64,000 bases of DNA from Spiribacter curvatus (GTDB lineage Bacteria > Pseudomonadota > Gammaproteobacteria > Nitrococcales > Nitrococcaceae): assembly GCF_000485905.1 (NCBI RefSeq), contig NC_022664.1, positions 1,674,001 to 1,738,000 of the forward strand, in the 5' to 3' direction. Numbering within the stretch: the first letter of the stretch is position 1; each line of letters starts with the position of its first letter. Of this stretch, positions 19,635 to 29,600 are shown piece by piece. The position numbers and the translations under genes are program-made. The notes under the pieces are model-generated. The model did not search any database. It saw nothing but the letters and a program-made list of their open reading frames with translations, and had not been told where the DNA came from.

Positions 19635-20062
19635 AGCAACACCTCGAATCGTTAATTACTGTTAAAGGAAGGAACGCCAAATTCTTAAGTTTTCCGACGT
19701 ATTAGAAAAGTGCATTAAAAAGAGTGGGTTGGGGGCCTACAGATTTCTTACCCGGTAAAAAACTATCTGCCCTGTGTCTCATTAGATCGCTCCTAGGGCC
19801 AAAGTGTGTGTGTGGTCTATGAATATCGGATATGGGACCCAAACAAATCTAGGGGGGGGGCCTAGCCCGGAGAGGGCCCCATCAAAAGCCCCGTGTTCCT
19901 TTATATTTATTCCCTAATAAGCTAGCGAAGAAAGCAAGCCCTCTGAAGAGGGCAGTAAAATCTAATAAATAGTGTATAAACAGTAGTTTAGGAATTCAAA
20001 GCAGGACGTGAAAGAGCTGTTAAATCCTAGCCTCAGCCCACCACCAGCCTCTCTAAAAAAAG
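19635..20062. other. 428-bp non-coding region upstream of the polymerase-motif gene
   Basis: No convincing gene. The region has a G9 tract flanked by CTAG/CCTAG (around 19850-19864), a TG-dinucleotide run, AT-rich blocks and a hairpin GCCCTC-TTCA-GAGGGC (19938-19953, read on the minus strand, followed by TTGCTTTCTT) that could be a terminator for the integrase transcript. The long leader between two same-strand genes could hold an origin or regulatory RNA of the element. No iteron series was seen by eye. Confidence 0.4.
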
Positions 20063-21244
20063 CTAAGCGGCCTCTATCACGGGCTGGGTGAAGGCTTTCT
20101 CCAGACTTGCCCCAACGCTACCTGTTGCCTCATGGAGGGTCTCTTGAGACAGGTGTGCATAACGCTGGGTTGTAACGGGTCGAGCATGACCGAGGAGATT
20201 TTGTACCTCGTACAGGCTTCTGCCGCTATTCACGAGGAAGGAAGCAAAACTGTGGCGGAGGTCATGAATGCGCAGATCCTCTAGGCCCGCTCTCTTCCGG
20301 GCTGTATCCCATGAGTTGAAGAGCTGCATATAAGGTTTGCCTGTGTCCGGGTTGGGGAAAGCATAGGGGCAGTCATCCAACCTCGGGATTGTCTCCAGCA
20401 GCCGGATAGCGGCATCACTGAGGGGTATGTACCGCGTCCTTGCAGACTTGTTCTTCGGCAGCAGCCACTGACGACTTGAGAAATCAAAGTCTTCCCACTT
20501 TGCGTGCAGGACCTCGTTACGCCGAGCGCCTGTCAGTAGCAGCATCGCCACAATGTACTTGAGCATCTTGGAGTTTGACTCCTCCACGGCCCGCATCAAC
20601 CGCTGAGCCTCTTCAACACTGAGGAATCGCTGGCGCTGGCCTTCGTCCGCCATCTTGGGGATATCCTTTGACGGGTTCTTGGTAACCCCGGGGACTTCCC
20701 ACTTGATCGCTGTATTAAACAGGTGCCGCACAAGCACAATCACACGATTAGTAGACCCGGGCTTGTGGTCTATCTGATGCTGGGTGAACAAATCCACGAG
20801 GTGCTGTCGGCGCACTTCATCCATATAAAGGTCACCGATGGCTGGAAGGATATGGTTCCTCAGCAGAGATTCATCACTGACACGATCCCGCTTGTAACTG
20901 AGCAGGTACGGGAGAAAGCTCCCTGAGACGAACTGTGCAACTGTTGGAGTGGCTCTGTGCTCGGCTTTCTCTTCCCTTGGGTCTTCACCCCTAGCAACTT
21001 GCCCGTTGACCTTTTGAGCTGCTTTACGGGCATCAGCCAACGTCAGTCCACCAACACGGCCAAGCCGATAGTGGCGCCGCTTGTCCCGGCTATCCATATA
21101 GCGCAGGTAGAATGTTCCAGTCCCGTTTGAACGGATCTCTGCTACGAGACCATGGACCTCGGTGTCGATCAGGTTGGTCGTTCGCTTACCGGCTGCGCAG
21201 TTGGTCTGCTCAAGGAGTTTCTCGGTTATCTTAACTTTCGGCAT
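20063..21244 (-). CDS. Tyrosine site-specific integrase (P4-type, DUF4102 N-terminus)
   Basis: 393 aa from the ATG at 21242-21244 (MPKVKITEKLLEQ), which has an AGGAGA site 6 bases upstream; the longer frame does not. The N-terminal arm-binding part (FYLRYMDSRDKRRHYRLGRV, LTLADARKAAQKV) is of the DUF4102 type, followed by a SAM-like core-binding domain and the catalytic domain: TGARRNEVLHAKW (Arg), HDLRHSFASFL (His-x-x-Arg), LLGHARPVTTQRYAHLS (His and nucleophile Tyr). All catalytic residues are present, so it should be active. It would integrate or excise the element. Such integrases usually target tRNA genes, but none is adjacent here. It is divergent from the XRE gene with 48 bp between. 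Confidence 0.95.
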   Translation of the reverse strand: MPKVKITEKLLEQTNCAAGKRTTNLIDTEVHGLVAEIRSNGTGTFYLRYMDSRDKRRHYRLGRVGGLTLADARKAAQKVNGQVARGEDPREEKAEHRATPTVAQFVSGSFLPYLLSYKRDRVSDESLLRNHILPAIGDLYMDEVRRQHLVDLFTQHQIDHKPGSTNRVIVLVRHLFNTAIKWEVPGVTKNPSKDIPKMADEGQRQRFLSVEEAQRLMRAVEESNSKMLKYIVAMLLLTGARRNEVLHAKWEDFDFSSRQWLLPKNKSARTRYIPLSDAAIRLLETIPRLDDCPYAFPNPDTGKPYMQLFNSWDTARKRAGLEDLRIHDLRHSFASFLVNSGRSLYEVQNLLGHARPVTTQRYAHLSQETLHEATGSVGASLEKAFTQPVIEAA

Positions 21245-21292
21245 AGAGGGTCTCCTGCTACTGTAGAAAATCTCACTACACACCTAGTATAA

Positions 21293-21703
21293 ATGATGTC
21301 TGAGAAATCTTCAAGTACTCTTGAGCTATCCCATAGGATGATTGCGTTAATCTTGTGCCTAAGAGCAGCGCGGTCTGTTCTGGGCTGGAGTCAGACGGAG
21401 CTAGCTAGTCGAGCTGGTATATCTAAACCTGCCCTGAATCGCCTAGAGCGCTTTGAGAGTGAGCCCCGCCTTGAGACTGTCCTAAAGATTGAAGAGGCCC
21501 TCTCTGCCGCCGGTGTGGTGCTCGAGCGGCAAAGCGACGGTAAGTCCTCGATCATTCTTCAGCCAGAGGTCATTGAGGAAATGAGCGAGCGCATTAAAGC
21601 TGGCGAGAGTGTCACCTCACGAGGAAAGGTGGGGGGCGTGAAGGAGGAGAGGACCCGTTTCTTCAGCCGTGAGCAAATGGACAAGCTCAATAAAAAGCAG
21701 TGA
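21293..21703 (+). CDS. XRE-family helix-turn-helix regulator
   Basis: A 136-aa protein whose residues ~30-65 form an XRE HTH (LGWSQTELASRAGISKPALN followed by RLERFESEPRLETVLKIEEAL). The C-terminal half is charged and ends SREQMDKLNKKQ. It is transcribed divergently from the integrase across a 48-bp gap, which suggests it controls integrase expression like a phage repressor. A 65-codon frame from the GTG at 21700 overlaps its end but has no supporting features. Confidence 0.85.
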   Translation: MMSEKSSSTLELSHRMIALILCLRAARSVLGWSQTELASRAGISKPALNRLERFESEPRLETVLKIEEALSAAGVVLERQSDGKSSIILQPEVIEEMSERIKAGESVTSRGKVGGVKEERTRFFSREQMDKLNKKQ

Positions 21704-21949
21704 CGAGGCGATCGCCGAAGGCTACTGACAGTCCGTGGTCAGACATGCGTAAGCACTATCAGACGCCAAAATTCCCTATAAAGCCAATTAAATCAACTGG
21801 TTATATCAATATAGTGCCCTTACAGGGGGCTGTCGCGTCAGTTTTTGGTAAGTCTGATCGTCAGATATTGGCAAGTAACAGCAGAGGCAAGCCTTGAAAC
21901 CCGCCTGTATCCCTTAGATATCGCCAATGATGCCTGAGAAGTATTTGTT

Positions 21950-22401
21950 CGCTCACTACAAGCATTGATGACTTCACCGGTACCGCGGACGACGATACGT
22001 TTGAGCAGACTGCCGACGGACAGCTGTCCATCGACGACACGCTGGATGGTGGTGCTGGCGATGACGTCCTGTACATCCGTGATCAGGACGGCGCTACTGG
22101 TACGTTCGCTGCTACGAACATCGAGACGATCGATGTGCGGGCGAGTGAGGACAACGCTGACATTGAACTCGATAATGTTACGGGTTACACAGCGCTCGTC
22201 GCGAATGCCCTGACTACTGATGGAACGGACGCAGATGACCTCGAGTTTACCGAGATTGAAAATTCTGCGGACCTCACCCTTGAGGTGAAAAATATTGCGG
22301 CGGCTGACGATCCGAACGCTGTCTTCACGTTCGCTGACGATGAGTTTGACGGCGATGATGACACCGTTAGCGTGCGGCTAGCTAACAATACCAACGCATA
22401 T
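21950..22401 (+). pseudogene. Inverted internal fragment of the DUF4214/RTX surface-protein gene (repeat B)
   Basis: 452 bp on the + strand match 24743-25194 of the minus-strand surface-protein gene, with no length difference. The first ~150 bp have diverged (for example DDTFEQTADGQLSIDDTLDG against DDKFEQTKDGQLSIDDTLDG; VLYIRDQDGATG against TLFVRDQDGGTG), while the rest is almost identical. The fragment has no start. It reads into unrelated sequence (LHIAIRAAA-stop) at its right edge, which abuts the truncated TPR gene. It is a partial duplicate or silent cassette. Confidence 0.93.
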
Positions 22402-23045
22402 CTCCACATAGCTATACGTGCTGCTGCATAAATTAATGGTCCGTCAAACCCACCCAATTGGCGAGCGGCCGACGTTACTTGTTTAAACTCTTCTCGGGCG
22501 TCCTCCCTGTCAAGAAGGTGCAGAAGGGAAAACAAATGCAGAGCGTAGTTGGAATTGTCGATTAACGTTAGGCGGAAATAGTAGCCCCATGCACGACGCC
22601 ACCCTAAGTTATCCCTTGCCTCCTCCGCTGCTTCTTGCAAATATGTTATGTCACCAGTTTCTACGTACAGGGTTTCGCAGGCACGGACAACGTCAGCAGC
22701 TCTGTGCTGGGCGTGTGCCAATAGGTACTGCTGTTCGGCGAGATGAAAACTCAGTTTGTCCTGCGCAAAGCCCTCGAGGGCGCGAACCTGTTCAAATTCT
22801 CCGCAAGCCCTTAGCGGCTTTATGAGGTTTCGTCTGACATAGGCACTCTTCGGGGCAAGGACCATCGCATACCGCATGAGCGCCGGAGGAATCGCTTTTT
22901 CGTGCGGTATTATCTTTGGCAATAAGGCGATCGAGAGCATTGGATCTTTAGTCGCCAAACAGCCATGAAGGCTTCTGTAATCCGACTTACCAGCATAGCT
23001 GCGAATTAGCTCGATAGCTTCGGTAAAGCTTATTTCTTTACTCAT
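22402..23045 (-). pseudogene. TPR-like N-terminal part of a probable TPR-sulfotransferase, 3' end cut off by repeat B
   Basis: About 214 codons from the ATG at 23045 (MSKEISFTEAIELIRSYAGK). The helical repeats resemble TPRs (VRRNLIKPLRACGEFEQVRA, RAADVVRACETLYVETGD, NLGWRRAWGYYFRLTLIDNS). At 22402 the coding sequence (LIYAAARIAMW) stops matching anything sensible and continues as the antisense of the inverted surface-protein fragment, giving an artificial tail to 22185. The missing C-terminal half fits the sulfotransferase fragment at 15100-15969, which is on the same strand and begins with a TPR-like helix pair. It is directly downstream of the surface-protein gene, after a terminator. Confidence 0.7.
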
Positions 23046-23119
23046 TTACCCACTCTGCCAATTATCAATTAGTTGATTGCTCAAGCTTAAAAGTGCCTAT
23101 AGGGATTTTCGCTTAAGCA

Positions 23120-23148
23120 CAAAAAAGCCCCGGTGGGCCGGGGCTTTT
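23120..23148 (-). terminator. Rho-independent terminator of the surface-protein gene
   Basis: Read on the minus strand: AGCCCCGG, loop CCCA, CCGGGGCT followed by TTTTTTG. A perfect 8-bp GC-rich stem with a U-tract lies ~22 bp after the stop codon, as expected for a very highly expressed gene. Confidence 0.88.
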
Positions 23149-23170
23149 ACTCTATCAACGCTGTAAGGTA

Positions 23171-25789
23171 TTAGGCGTCTATTAAGTCAAAGTTCGCCGA
23201 ATTTAAGGCGTCCTCTGCACTAAGCCCAGTCAAAGTAACGACATCCCCAACGCCATCGATATCGTCAGAATTGTCAGAATTAGCGTTCATTTGAGCCACT
23301 GCGACACGGAAGTCACCATCAGTGGTCTCATACCCGATTAGGATACCGTCGTTATCCGCCGGAGCAGTGTCAAATTGAAACTCATGCGATTTGCCGCTTG
23401 CGAGTGCAGCCTCAACCGCAGATGAGTCGGCAAATGTTTCCTCGGTGAGCACGATCATCTGGTCTCCAGCAGCTAACGTCGGATTATCTCCGTCTCCATC
23501 GACCTCTACGGTCGTGAGATCCGTAGCCGCGGTGATGGTGTTCGCATTGCCATCAACCAAGTCTACGTCGTCCGCACTAGCGCCGGGCTGCAAGTTCTCT
23601 AGTGTCGTTAACTCAAGATCCAAGTCGTCATCATCGATTGAGAAATCAGTGATGGTCGCCGCATTGACAGAATCAGAGTTCGCAGTCCCCTGCACGAAGG
23701 TGTCGTCTCCATCTCCGCCGGTCAATGTGTCAGTAGAGGAGCTACTTGGCTGGAACGTCAGGCTGTCATCACCAGCACCACCACTTAGAACATCACTTCC
23801 AGAACCGCCGACGATTTCATCGTTTCCGTCACCACCAGTAATATCCGTTGAGGTTCCACTGGCCAGCACGTCTAAGTCACCGGTCAGCTCGGAGGCGTCA
23901 ACCGTAGTCGTAGCCGAGGAGATGGCGTGATCGGCGTTACTCGCTTGCTCAGCGCTGAGGTTGATGTCTTGGTCGCCAGAAATTGTCAACTTGTTGACGT
24001 CAAAGGATCCAAGGTTCTCTAGGAAAGATGCAGCCTCGGCAGTCTCGAGGTTGGCTTCGTCAAGGAATCCATTACTCGTTGACAGCGTGTTGCCGTTAAG
24101 GACGTCGGCACCATTCAGCACAAAGTTAACGGTCTGGGTGCCTGTATTCTCCGCCATTCCGATGGAGATGTCGTCAAAATCATTCGCTGCATCACCAAGG
24201 GTAATCGTTGCGTTATTTGTGACGTTGGTAAGCGTCAGCCCTTCGTTATCACCTGCACCCTGTGTGTAACCAGTCATGCCGTCGAGCTCAGAGAAATCGA
24301 CCGTAATGGTTCCAGTAAGGGCTGTTTCTGTATTTTCAACAACCTCTACATTAGAAACATTTTCGAACGCAGCGTCCTCCGAGCTATCGACCACAGCACC
24401 AGTAGCGACGTCTAACTGCAAAGTATCTTCGCCTTCACCAGTGTCGATCGTGTCAGCGCTGCTCAGGCGGCCCTGCATATCGATAACATCATCGCCAGAC
24501 CCAGTCGTAATGGTCTGCTCAGCATCGCCAAGCACAAGGCTGACGTCTCCGGTTGCGTCCGAGGCGTCAATCGTCTCACCGGTGAGACCACCCGCGAGGC
24601 TGACGTCGCTATCACCCGTCACATTGACGGTTGTCGCGGACAGTGCCTCGTTGGCTAATGTAGCAGCAGCGGTATTATCGTCAGTACTTTCAATATTGAG
24701 GGTTTCGATAGCCCCGGCGTTGCTCGAGTCAATATCTACAACATATGCGTTGGTATTGTTAGCTAGCCGCACGCTAACGGTGTCATCATCGCCGTCAAAC
24801 TCATCGTCAGCGAACGTGAAGACAGCGTTCGGATCGTCAGCCGCCGCAATATTTTTCACCTCAAGCGTGAGGTCCGCAGAATTTTCAATCTCGGTAAACT
24901 CGAGGTCATCTGCGTTCGTTCCATCAGTAGTCAGGGCATTCGCGACGAGCGCTGTGTAACCCGTAACATTATCGAGTTCAATGTCAGCGTTGTCCTCACT
25001 CGCCCGCACATCGATCGTCTCGATGTTCGTAGCAGTAAACTTACCAGTACCGCCGTCCTGATCCCGAACGAACAGCGTGTCGTCCCCAGCACCGCCGTCG
25101 AGCGTGTCGTCGATGGACAGCTGACCGTCCTTCGTCTGCTCGAACTTGTCGTCGTCTGCAGTACCCGTGAAGTCATTGATGCTTGTAGTGAGCGTGAAAG
25201 TCTCGCCGCTATCTGCTTCGACTTCTGCATCGACGAATGACTTAACCGCCTCGGGTGTCGAAGTGTCGGTATCTGCCGTTACTGAATCGATGAGGGCTTC
25301 CGAGACATTGACATCTTCCTGACTCGGTTCGCCCGGCTCACTGACGTCGGTGCCATAATAGTTCGCGACGGCAACCTTGTTCTGCAAGAGGTCCCGACTC
25401 TGCTGCGTCAGCTCGCTGCCGCCCTCTGAGTCGAGCAAGCTACTGATCATGTCAACAATGACATCACCCGGCTCGCGACTGTCCATGGCGCTCGTCCAGA
25501 AGTCGATGCCTTCCTGGTCCTGCTCGCCCTCTCCACGTCCGAGAACGTTCTCGTAAAAACTTCGAACGATCTGTTCATTCGTCTGGAAACCAGGATAGTA
25601 CCCGTTCGAGCTCGCGCTCTCGAACATATCCTGCGCGACTGACTTAAGGGCTGCCGGCTCGTCCAGCTCCGCCCGTCGTGCGTCAAGCGCCTGCACCCAG
25701 AAACTGAGGCCGTCATTATCCGGGGCCCGTCCAATCAGGCCCACGTAGAGCTCTGAAATTTGCTCTTGCATCTCTTCGGTAATCGCCAT
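23171..25789 (-). CDS. Large acidic DUF4214/RTX surface (S-layer-like) protein, type I secretion substrate
   Basis: 872 aa from the ATG at 25787-25789, with a GGAGGA site 9 bases upstream. Residues ~1-165 hold DUF4214-type repeats (ELYVGLIGRAPDNDGLSFWV, FYENVLGRGEGEQDQEGIDF). The rest is a long Asp/Thr/Ser-rich beta-repeat region with almost no basic residues and no cysteine, with RTX calcium-binding nonapeptides (DDTLDGGAGDDTLF; GGDGNDEIVGGSGSDVLSGG). The C-terminus (LSAEDALNSANFDLIDA) has the small-hydrophobic ending of type I signals, and there is no Sec signal. The architecture and neighbours (type I exporter, glycan export, methyl- and sulfotransferases) resemble Caulobacter RsaA, hence an S-layer or matrix protein. 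Residues encoded by 24743-25194 are duplicated in inverted orientation at 21950-22401. The S-layer role is inferred. Confidence 0.8.
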   Translation of the reverse strand: MAITEEMQEQISELYVGLIGRAPDNDGLSFWVQALDARRAELDEPAALKSVAQDMFESASSNGYYPGFQTNEQIVRSFYENVLGRGEGEQDQEGIDFWTSAMDSREPGDVIVDMISSLLDSEGGSELTQQSRDLLQNKVAVANYYGTDVSEPGEPSQEDVNVSEALIDSVTADTDTSTPEAVKSFVDAEVEADSGETFTLTTSINDFTGTADDDKFEQTKDGQLSIDDTLDGGAGDDTLFVRDQDGGTGKFTATNIETIDVRASEDNADIELDNVTGYTALVANALTTDGTNADDLEFTEIENSADLTLEVKNIAAADDPNAVFTFADDEFDGDDDTVSVRLANNTNAYVVDIDSSNAGAIETLNIESTDDNTAAATLANEALSATTVNVTGDSDVSLAGGLTGETIDASDATGDVSLVLGDAEQTITTGSGDDVIDMQGRLSSADTIDTGEGEDTLQLDVATGAVVDSSEDAAFENVSNVEVVENTETALTGTITVDFSELDGMTGYTQGAGDNEGLTLTNVTNNATITLGDAANDFDDISIGMAENTGTQTVNFVLNGADVLNGNTLSTSNGFLDEANLETAEAASFLENLGSFDVNKLTISGDQDINLSAEQASNADHAISSATTTVDASELTGDLDVLASGTSTDITGGDGNDEIVGGSGSDVLSGGAGDDSLTFQPSSSSTDTLTGGDGDDTFVQGTANSDSVNAATITDFSIDDDDLDLELTTLENLQPGASADDVDLVDGNANTITAATDLTTVEVDGDGDNPTLAAGDQMIVLTEETFADSSAVEAALASGKSHEFQFDTAPADNDGILIGYETTDGDFRVAVAQMNANSDNSDDIDGVGDVVTLTGLSAEDALNSANFDLIDA

Positions 25790-25985
25790 CTCGGTTGTCC
25801 TCCGACAAAACCAAAATTGAGTTGGACCCCAAACCTTCCTATCTGTTTTCGCTTTGGGAGCCACGTTCTCCACTGCCTCCAGTGGATCTGGGTTGATCAT
25901 GCCTCATGAAACCGATCGGTTCAACACCCCCGGCAGCAGTGTCACCGCAGTGTCACGGTATTACCCACAGCCACATCATCACCCG

Positions 25986-26672
25986 TTACAGCTGGTAGGC
26001 CACTGTCCGAACGGCTGCGTCCCGACCGTCATCGGGAGCGTGCACCTCACATAGCATCTGACTGTCACGGTACGCTAAGCCAAATGGCGGCGCGTCTAAT
26101 TCCACCCCACTATTCACCCGCAACCGAGTCGAACCACCCGCCGGCATATCCTCGTTTGGTGACCAGCACTCGCCAGTAGGCACATGCTCTGTCACGATCA
26201 GCCAGCGATAGGGCCGCGCCTCGTTGATGCGCCTCACGATACTCGCGATGTCATCGTTCGGCAGATGTTGGAGCACTTGCCGCAGGAAACCGACATCCCC
26301 AGCGGGTAAGGAGCACGCGGCGATGTCCCGCTGCTCAAAGCGAACGGGTAAAGCACGGTAGCGACTACGATTTTGGCGAATTATCAGGCCAGAGACATCG
26401 CAGGCGAGGAATGTACGCGCCGGGTCGGTGAAGTGCCGACCGACGTTGAAATCGCCACAGCCAAGATCGACAAGGCGATCAACGCTCGTAAGGCTCGCCA
26501 GAAATTCGTTCACGGCGGCGACGTATTGGTCCACGAAGACGGGCTCGTGCGAGCCACGCCCCGACTCACGCTCGCCGTTGGGTGCTTGCCCCCACTGGCC
26601 CCGCCGGTAGATTCCCTCGAATACCCGACGGCGATGCATCGCGGCACGACGATTGGTCAGCCAGCCGATCAT
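25986..26672 (-). CDS. Class I SAM-dependent methyltransferase
   Basis: 228 aa with SAM-binding motif I RLVDLGCGDFNVGRHF (~66-81), motif II-like FLACDVSGLII, and the motif IV/post-IV region GDVGFLRQVLQHLPNDDIAS. The N-terminus carries FEGIYRRGQWGQAP, seen in small methyltransferases of polysaccharide clusters. Its start overlaps the end of the triple glycosyltransferase by 4 bp (ATGA), so it is co-translated and probably methylates a sugar of the glycan. It is the last gene of the minus-strand glycan operon. The 196 bp between it and the surface-protein start hold no gene. Confidence 0.8.
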   Translation of the reverse strand: MIGWLTNRRAAMHRRRVFEGIYRRGQWGQAPNGERESGRGSHEPVFVDQYVAAVNEFLASLTSVDRLVDLGCGDFNVGRHFTDPARTFLACDVSGLIIRQNRSRYRALPVRFEQRDIAACSLPAGDVGFLRQVLQHLPNDDIASIVRRINEARPYRWLIVTEHVPTGECWSPNEDMPAGGSTRLRVNSGVELDAPPFGLAYRDSQMLCEVHAPDDGRDAAVRTVAYQL

Positions 26673-29600
26673 GAACGGATCTGCGCCCAGAGCTGCTTCG
26701 CACTCTCGCGCCAGGACACAGAAGCTTCACTCTGACCCGGACATTCGTCACGCTCGCGCTGTGGGGCCCAGTCATCAAGCGCCGTCGCGAGCGCGGCGCC
26801 GGTGAGGCCCTGGAAAAAACAGGTCTGGGCAGGAGCCACTTCGCGGAAGACCGGAATATCGCGCGCAAGAATAGGAACACTCCGCGCTCCCGCCTCGACC
26901 AGGGGCAGGCCGTAGCCCTCGTCCTCCGAGGCGGCGATCAGGCCATCGGCCTGATGGTATAGCGCGTCCAGCTCGGAATCGTTCAGTCCATCCAGCCAGA
27001 ACAGGCGCTGGCCGCGTTCAGGGTGGCCGCTCAGCCGCTTGACCGTCTCCGGGATATCCCGTCGGTGGCGATCCGGCAGTTCCTGCCAGCCCTCTTTGCC
27101 CACAATCACCAGGCAATCCGTCGAACCGGCCGCCCAGCGATGTTCGAAGGCGTCCAGCACCTGTTGATGGCGTTTGCGCGGCTCGATGGTGCCCACGGTG
27201 ATAAAAAGGCGGCGGTCGGTGGGCAGATCAAGATTGGGTGGCGGTTCGTCCCCCATCTCACTCGTCGCGATATGATCCGTTCCCAGCGCAAAGTGGCCGG
27301 TCTTGATGACCTCAACGCGCTCCGGCTGGTTTTCCACCAGCCATCCGCGGACAGTATCGCGGACCGCTTTTGAGGTGCCGAAGATCGCATCAAAGGTGGA
27401 AACCGCTTCCATCCAACGCTGATGGGTCTTATCGGCACCCGGCGGGAAGCAATGGGGATGCGTGACCGGCAGTATGTCGTGGACGACAGCAAACACCAGA
27501 CATCCATTGGCCCGCAGCTGCTGATGAAGTCCGCTATCCACCGCCGCCACCAGTTGCTGGCCACTGATATCGACAATGCCGAGGATATCGCCCGGCCCAG
27601 GGTCCACCACCTCGTCCCTCAGCCCGGCAAGATCACCGCCGTTAATGCGCCGCATCCAATCCATCGCAGTCATGTAGCACCAGTCGCCCTCGCTTTCCAC
27701 CAATCGCACCGGCTCGATGCGAAAGCCCTCCGGTGAGTCGATAAGCCAGGACTCCACGAGGCGCTGGGCCACCCGCTCGACGCCGGTCACTCGATCGCTT
27801 GCCGCCGTGGCCGTTACATCAATGAACAGACGCTGCCTCGGATTCCCCATTGGCAGGGTCGTCGCAATAGCGGTGGCGAGGTGCTCTTGATCTGCCGCGC
27901 CAAGGCGCTGGATGGCCTCGGCATCCAGCGCATCGACCAGACCATTCGCCGAGACCCGGTCTCGGGCATAGGCCCGCTCAAGCGCCTCGGCATACTCCGC
28001 CGCGCAGGCGATTGGGGCATGGGCTGTGGCGATCAGCGCCCTCGCCGCTGCACCCAGGCGCTCGCGAGGCTCAGCGTCGTCGTGTAGGGCCTCCAGCGCC
28101 CGTATCAGCGCATCCGACTCAATCGGATCATCGATCTTATAGACCGCGTCGTCAGGCAGTTCCGCCATCGACCCGTGCGTATTCACCAGCACGGGGAGTC
28201 CATGGGCCATAGCGTGGGTAACGGCACCGGAGGTCTCGCCCCGAGACTCGCCGCGCAACTGCACCGCGACATCCGCCGCCGCCAACCAGTCGGCGAAGGC
28301 CTCGTCGGTGAGGCGATCGGTGAAGCGTATGTTGCCGGCCCCAGGCGATGACGCCATCGCCGTCAGTGCGGCGCCGTATTCGCCCAGATCCAGGGGCCCA
28401 GCGAAAATAAGCTGGCAACGGTGATCTCCGGCGAGCCTGCTGTCCATCCAAGCCTCAAGGAGGGTCTTGCAGCGTTTGGTCGGCGCAACCATTCCAAAGC
28501 TTGCAATGATGAACGCATCCGGCGCTAGTCCGAGCCGCTCTCTGGCTGCATCGCAGTCGGCCTCCTGTGGCAGGGCCCGCAAATGCGGAATCACCGCCCA
28601 GTGCTTTGTAGCGTCTGAAGTGTAATGACGCTCGACGAGTTCACGGGCGTGGCGGGAATGGACGATCACGCCACGAGCCCGCTCGATGATCGGCCAGCTG
28701 GCAGGATATTGATCGATGAACGCGGATCGGGGCATCCCGAGGGCTTCCGCCACCGCGCCTATGCCGTGCGACACACGCACCGCCTGCGCCCAAGGCGGAC
28801 CCTTCCCTGCGCCATCAATCGGGGCCTGGAACTGCGCCGGCTCACCAAACCAGAGCCCCCCGATGTAAGCATCATGCATCACGACCACACCGGGCACCGC
28901 GTCCATCAGATCGGCCATGAAGCTATGAAACGGAGAATTCCCAACCTGGTAGAGAACACGGTCGAATGCTGATGCCGCCTCGCGCAGGCCATCCGGCTCC
29001 AGCGGTGGACCGAATGCTTCGATCAGCGCGTCACTGACCAGCGGCTCATCCGTGACCAGGGTTATGTCGTAGTGCTCAGCAAGCGCCGGGAGGAGCTCCT
29101 CGCTGTAGTTCGCGATCCCGGTATGAGCGGGCGGCAGAGGCGAAACGAATGCAAGCCGTGGCTTACCGCCGGTGTTGGACACCATGGCAGGGTCCGCGCG
29201 CCGTGGATTGTCCTCGGCCGATACGAGATGCTCGAACACACTCATGGTCAGGGCGGCCGCACGATCCCAGGAAAAGCGCTTGGCCTGCTCCTGCGCCGCG
29301 GCCAGCCGTTCTGCCCGCCACGCCGCATCCGTCAGGACACGCTCAAGCTTCTCGGCGAGTGCCTGGGGATCATCCGGATCGAACCGCGCCGCTTCGTCAC
29401 CCACCACTTCGACCAGGCTCGTGGCGTTGGCCGCGAGGACGGGCGCACCGCAGCGCATGGCCTCCAATGCCGGCAGCCCGAAGCCTTCATGACGGGAGGG
29501 GAAAACAAACGCCGAACAACCGTTGTAGAGGGCAACGAGTAGCTCATCACTGACATGGCCCAACACGATGAGCGCATCGGCGGGCACTCCGTGTCGCCTT

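Larger units (their letters stand above)
15970..21949. mobile_element. Small integrative, phage-satellite-like element (approximate limits)
   Basis: A visibly AT-richer segment with a tyrosine integrase, an XRE regulator, a polymerase-motif protein and several short phage-like genes, but no capsid, tail or terminase genes. It lies between the two halves of a TPR-sulfotransferase gene. The left edge is taken as the point where the sulfotransferase homology stops. The right edge is where the inverted surface-protein fragment starts at 21950. No convincing att direct repeat was found, and inversion or duplication has rearranged the left part. Confidence 0.55.

Noticed and set aside
21700-21897. 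A 65-codon frame from a GTG overlapping the end of the XRE gene
   Set aside because: No ribosome-binding site, no recognisable composition, and no support beyond being open.
15955-21935. A direct repeat (att sites) at the ends of the integrase element
   Set aside because: Only the hexamer AGATAT is shared between the two edges, which is expected by chance.
15970-21949. A complete prophage
   Set aside because: No terminase, portal, capsid, tail or lysis genes are visible; only an integrase, a regulator, a polymerase-motif protein and small ORFs.
22185-22401. C-terminal ~70 residues of the 286-codon frame at 22185-23045
   Set aside because: This part is the antisense of the inverted surface-protein fragment, so it is a chimeric tail and not a genuine domain.
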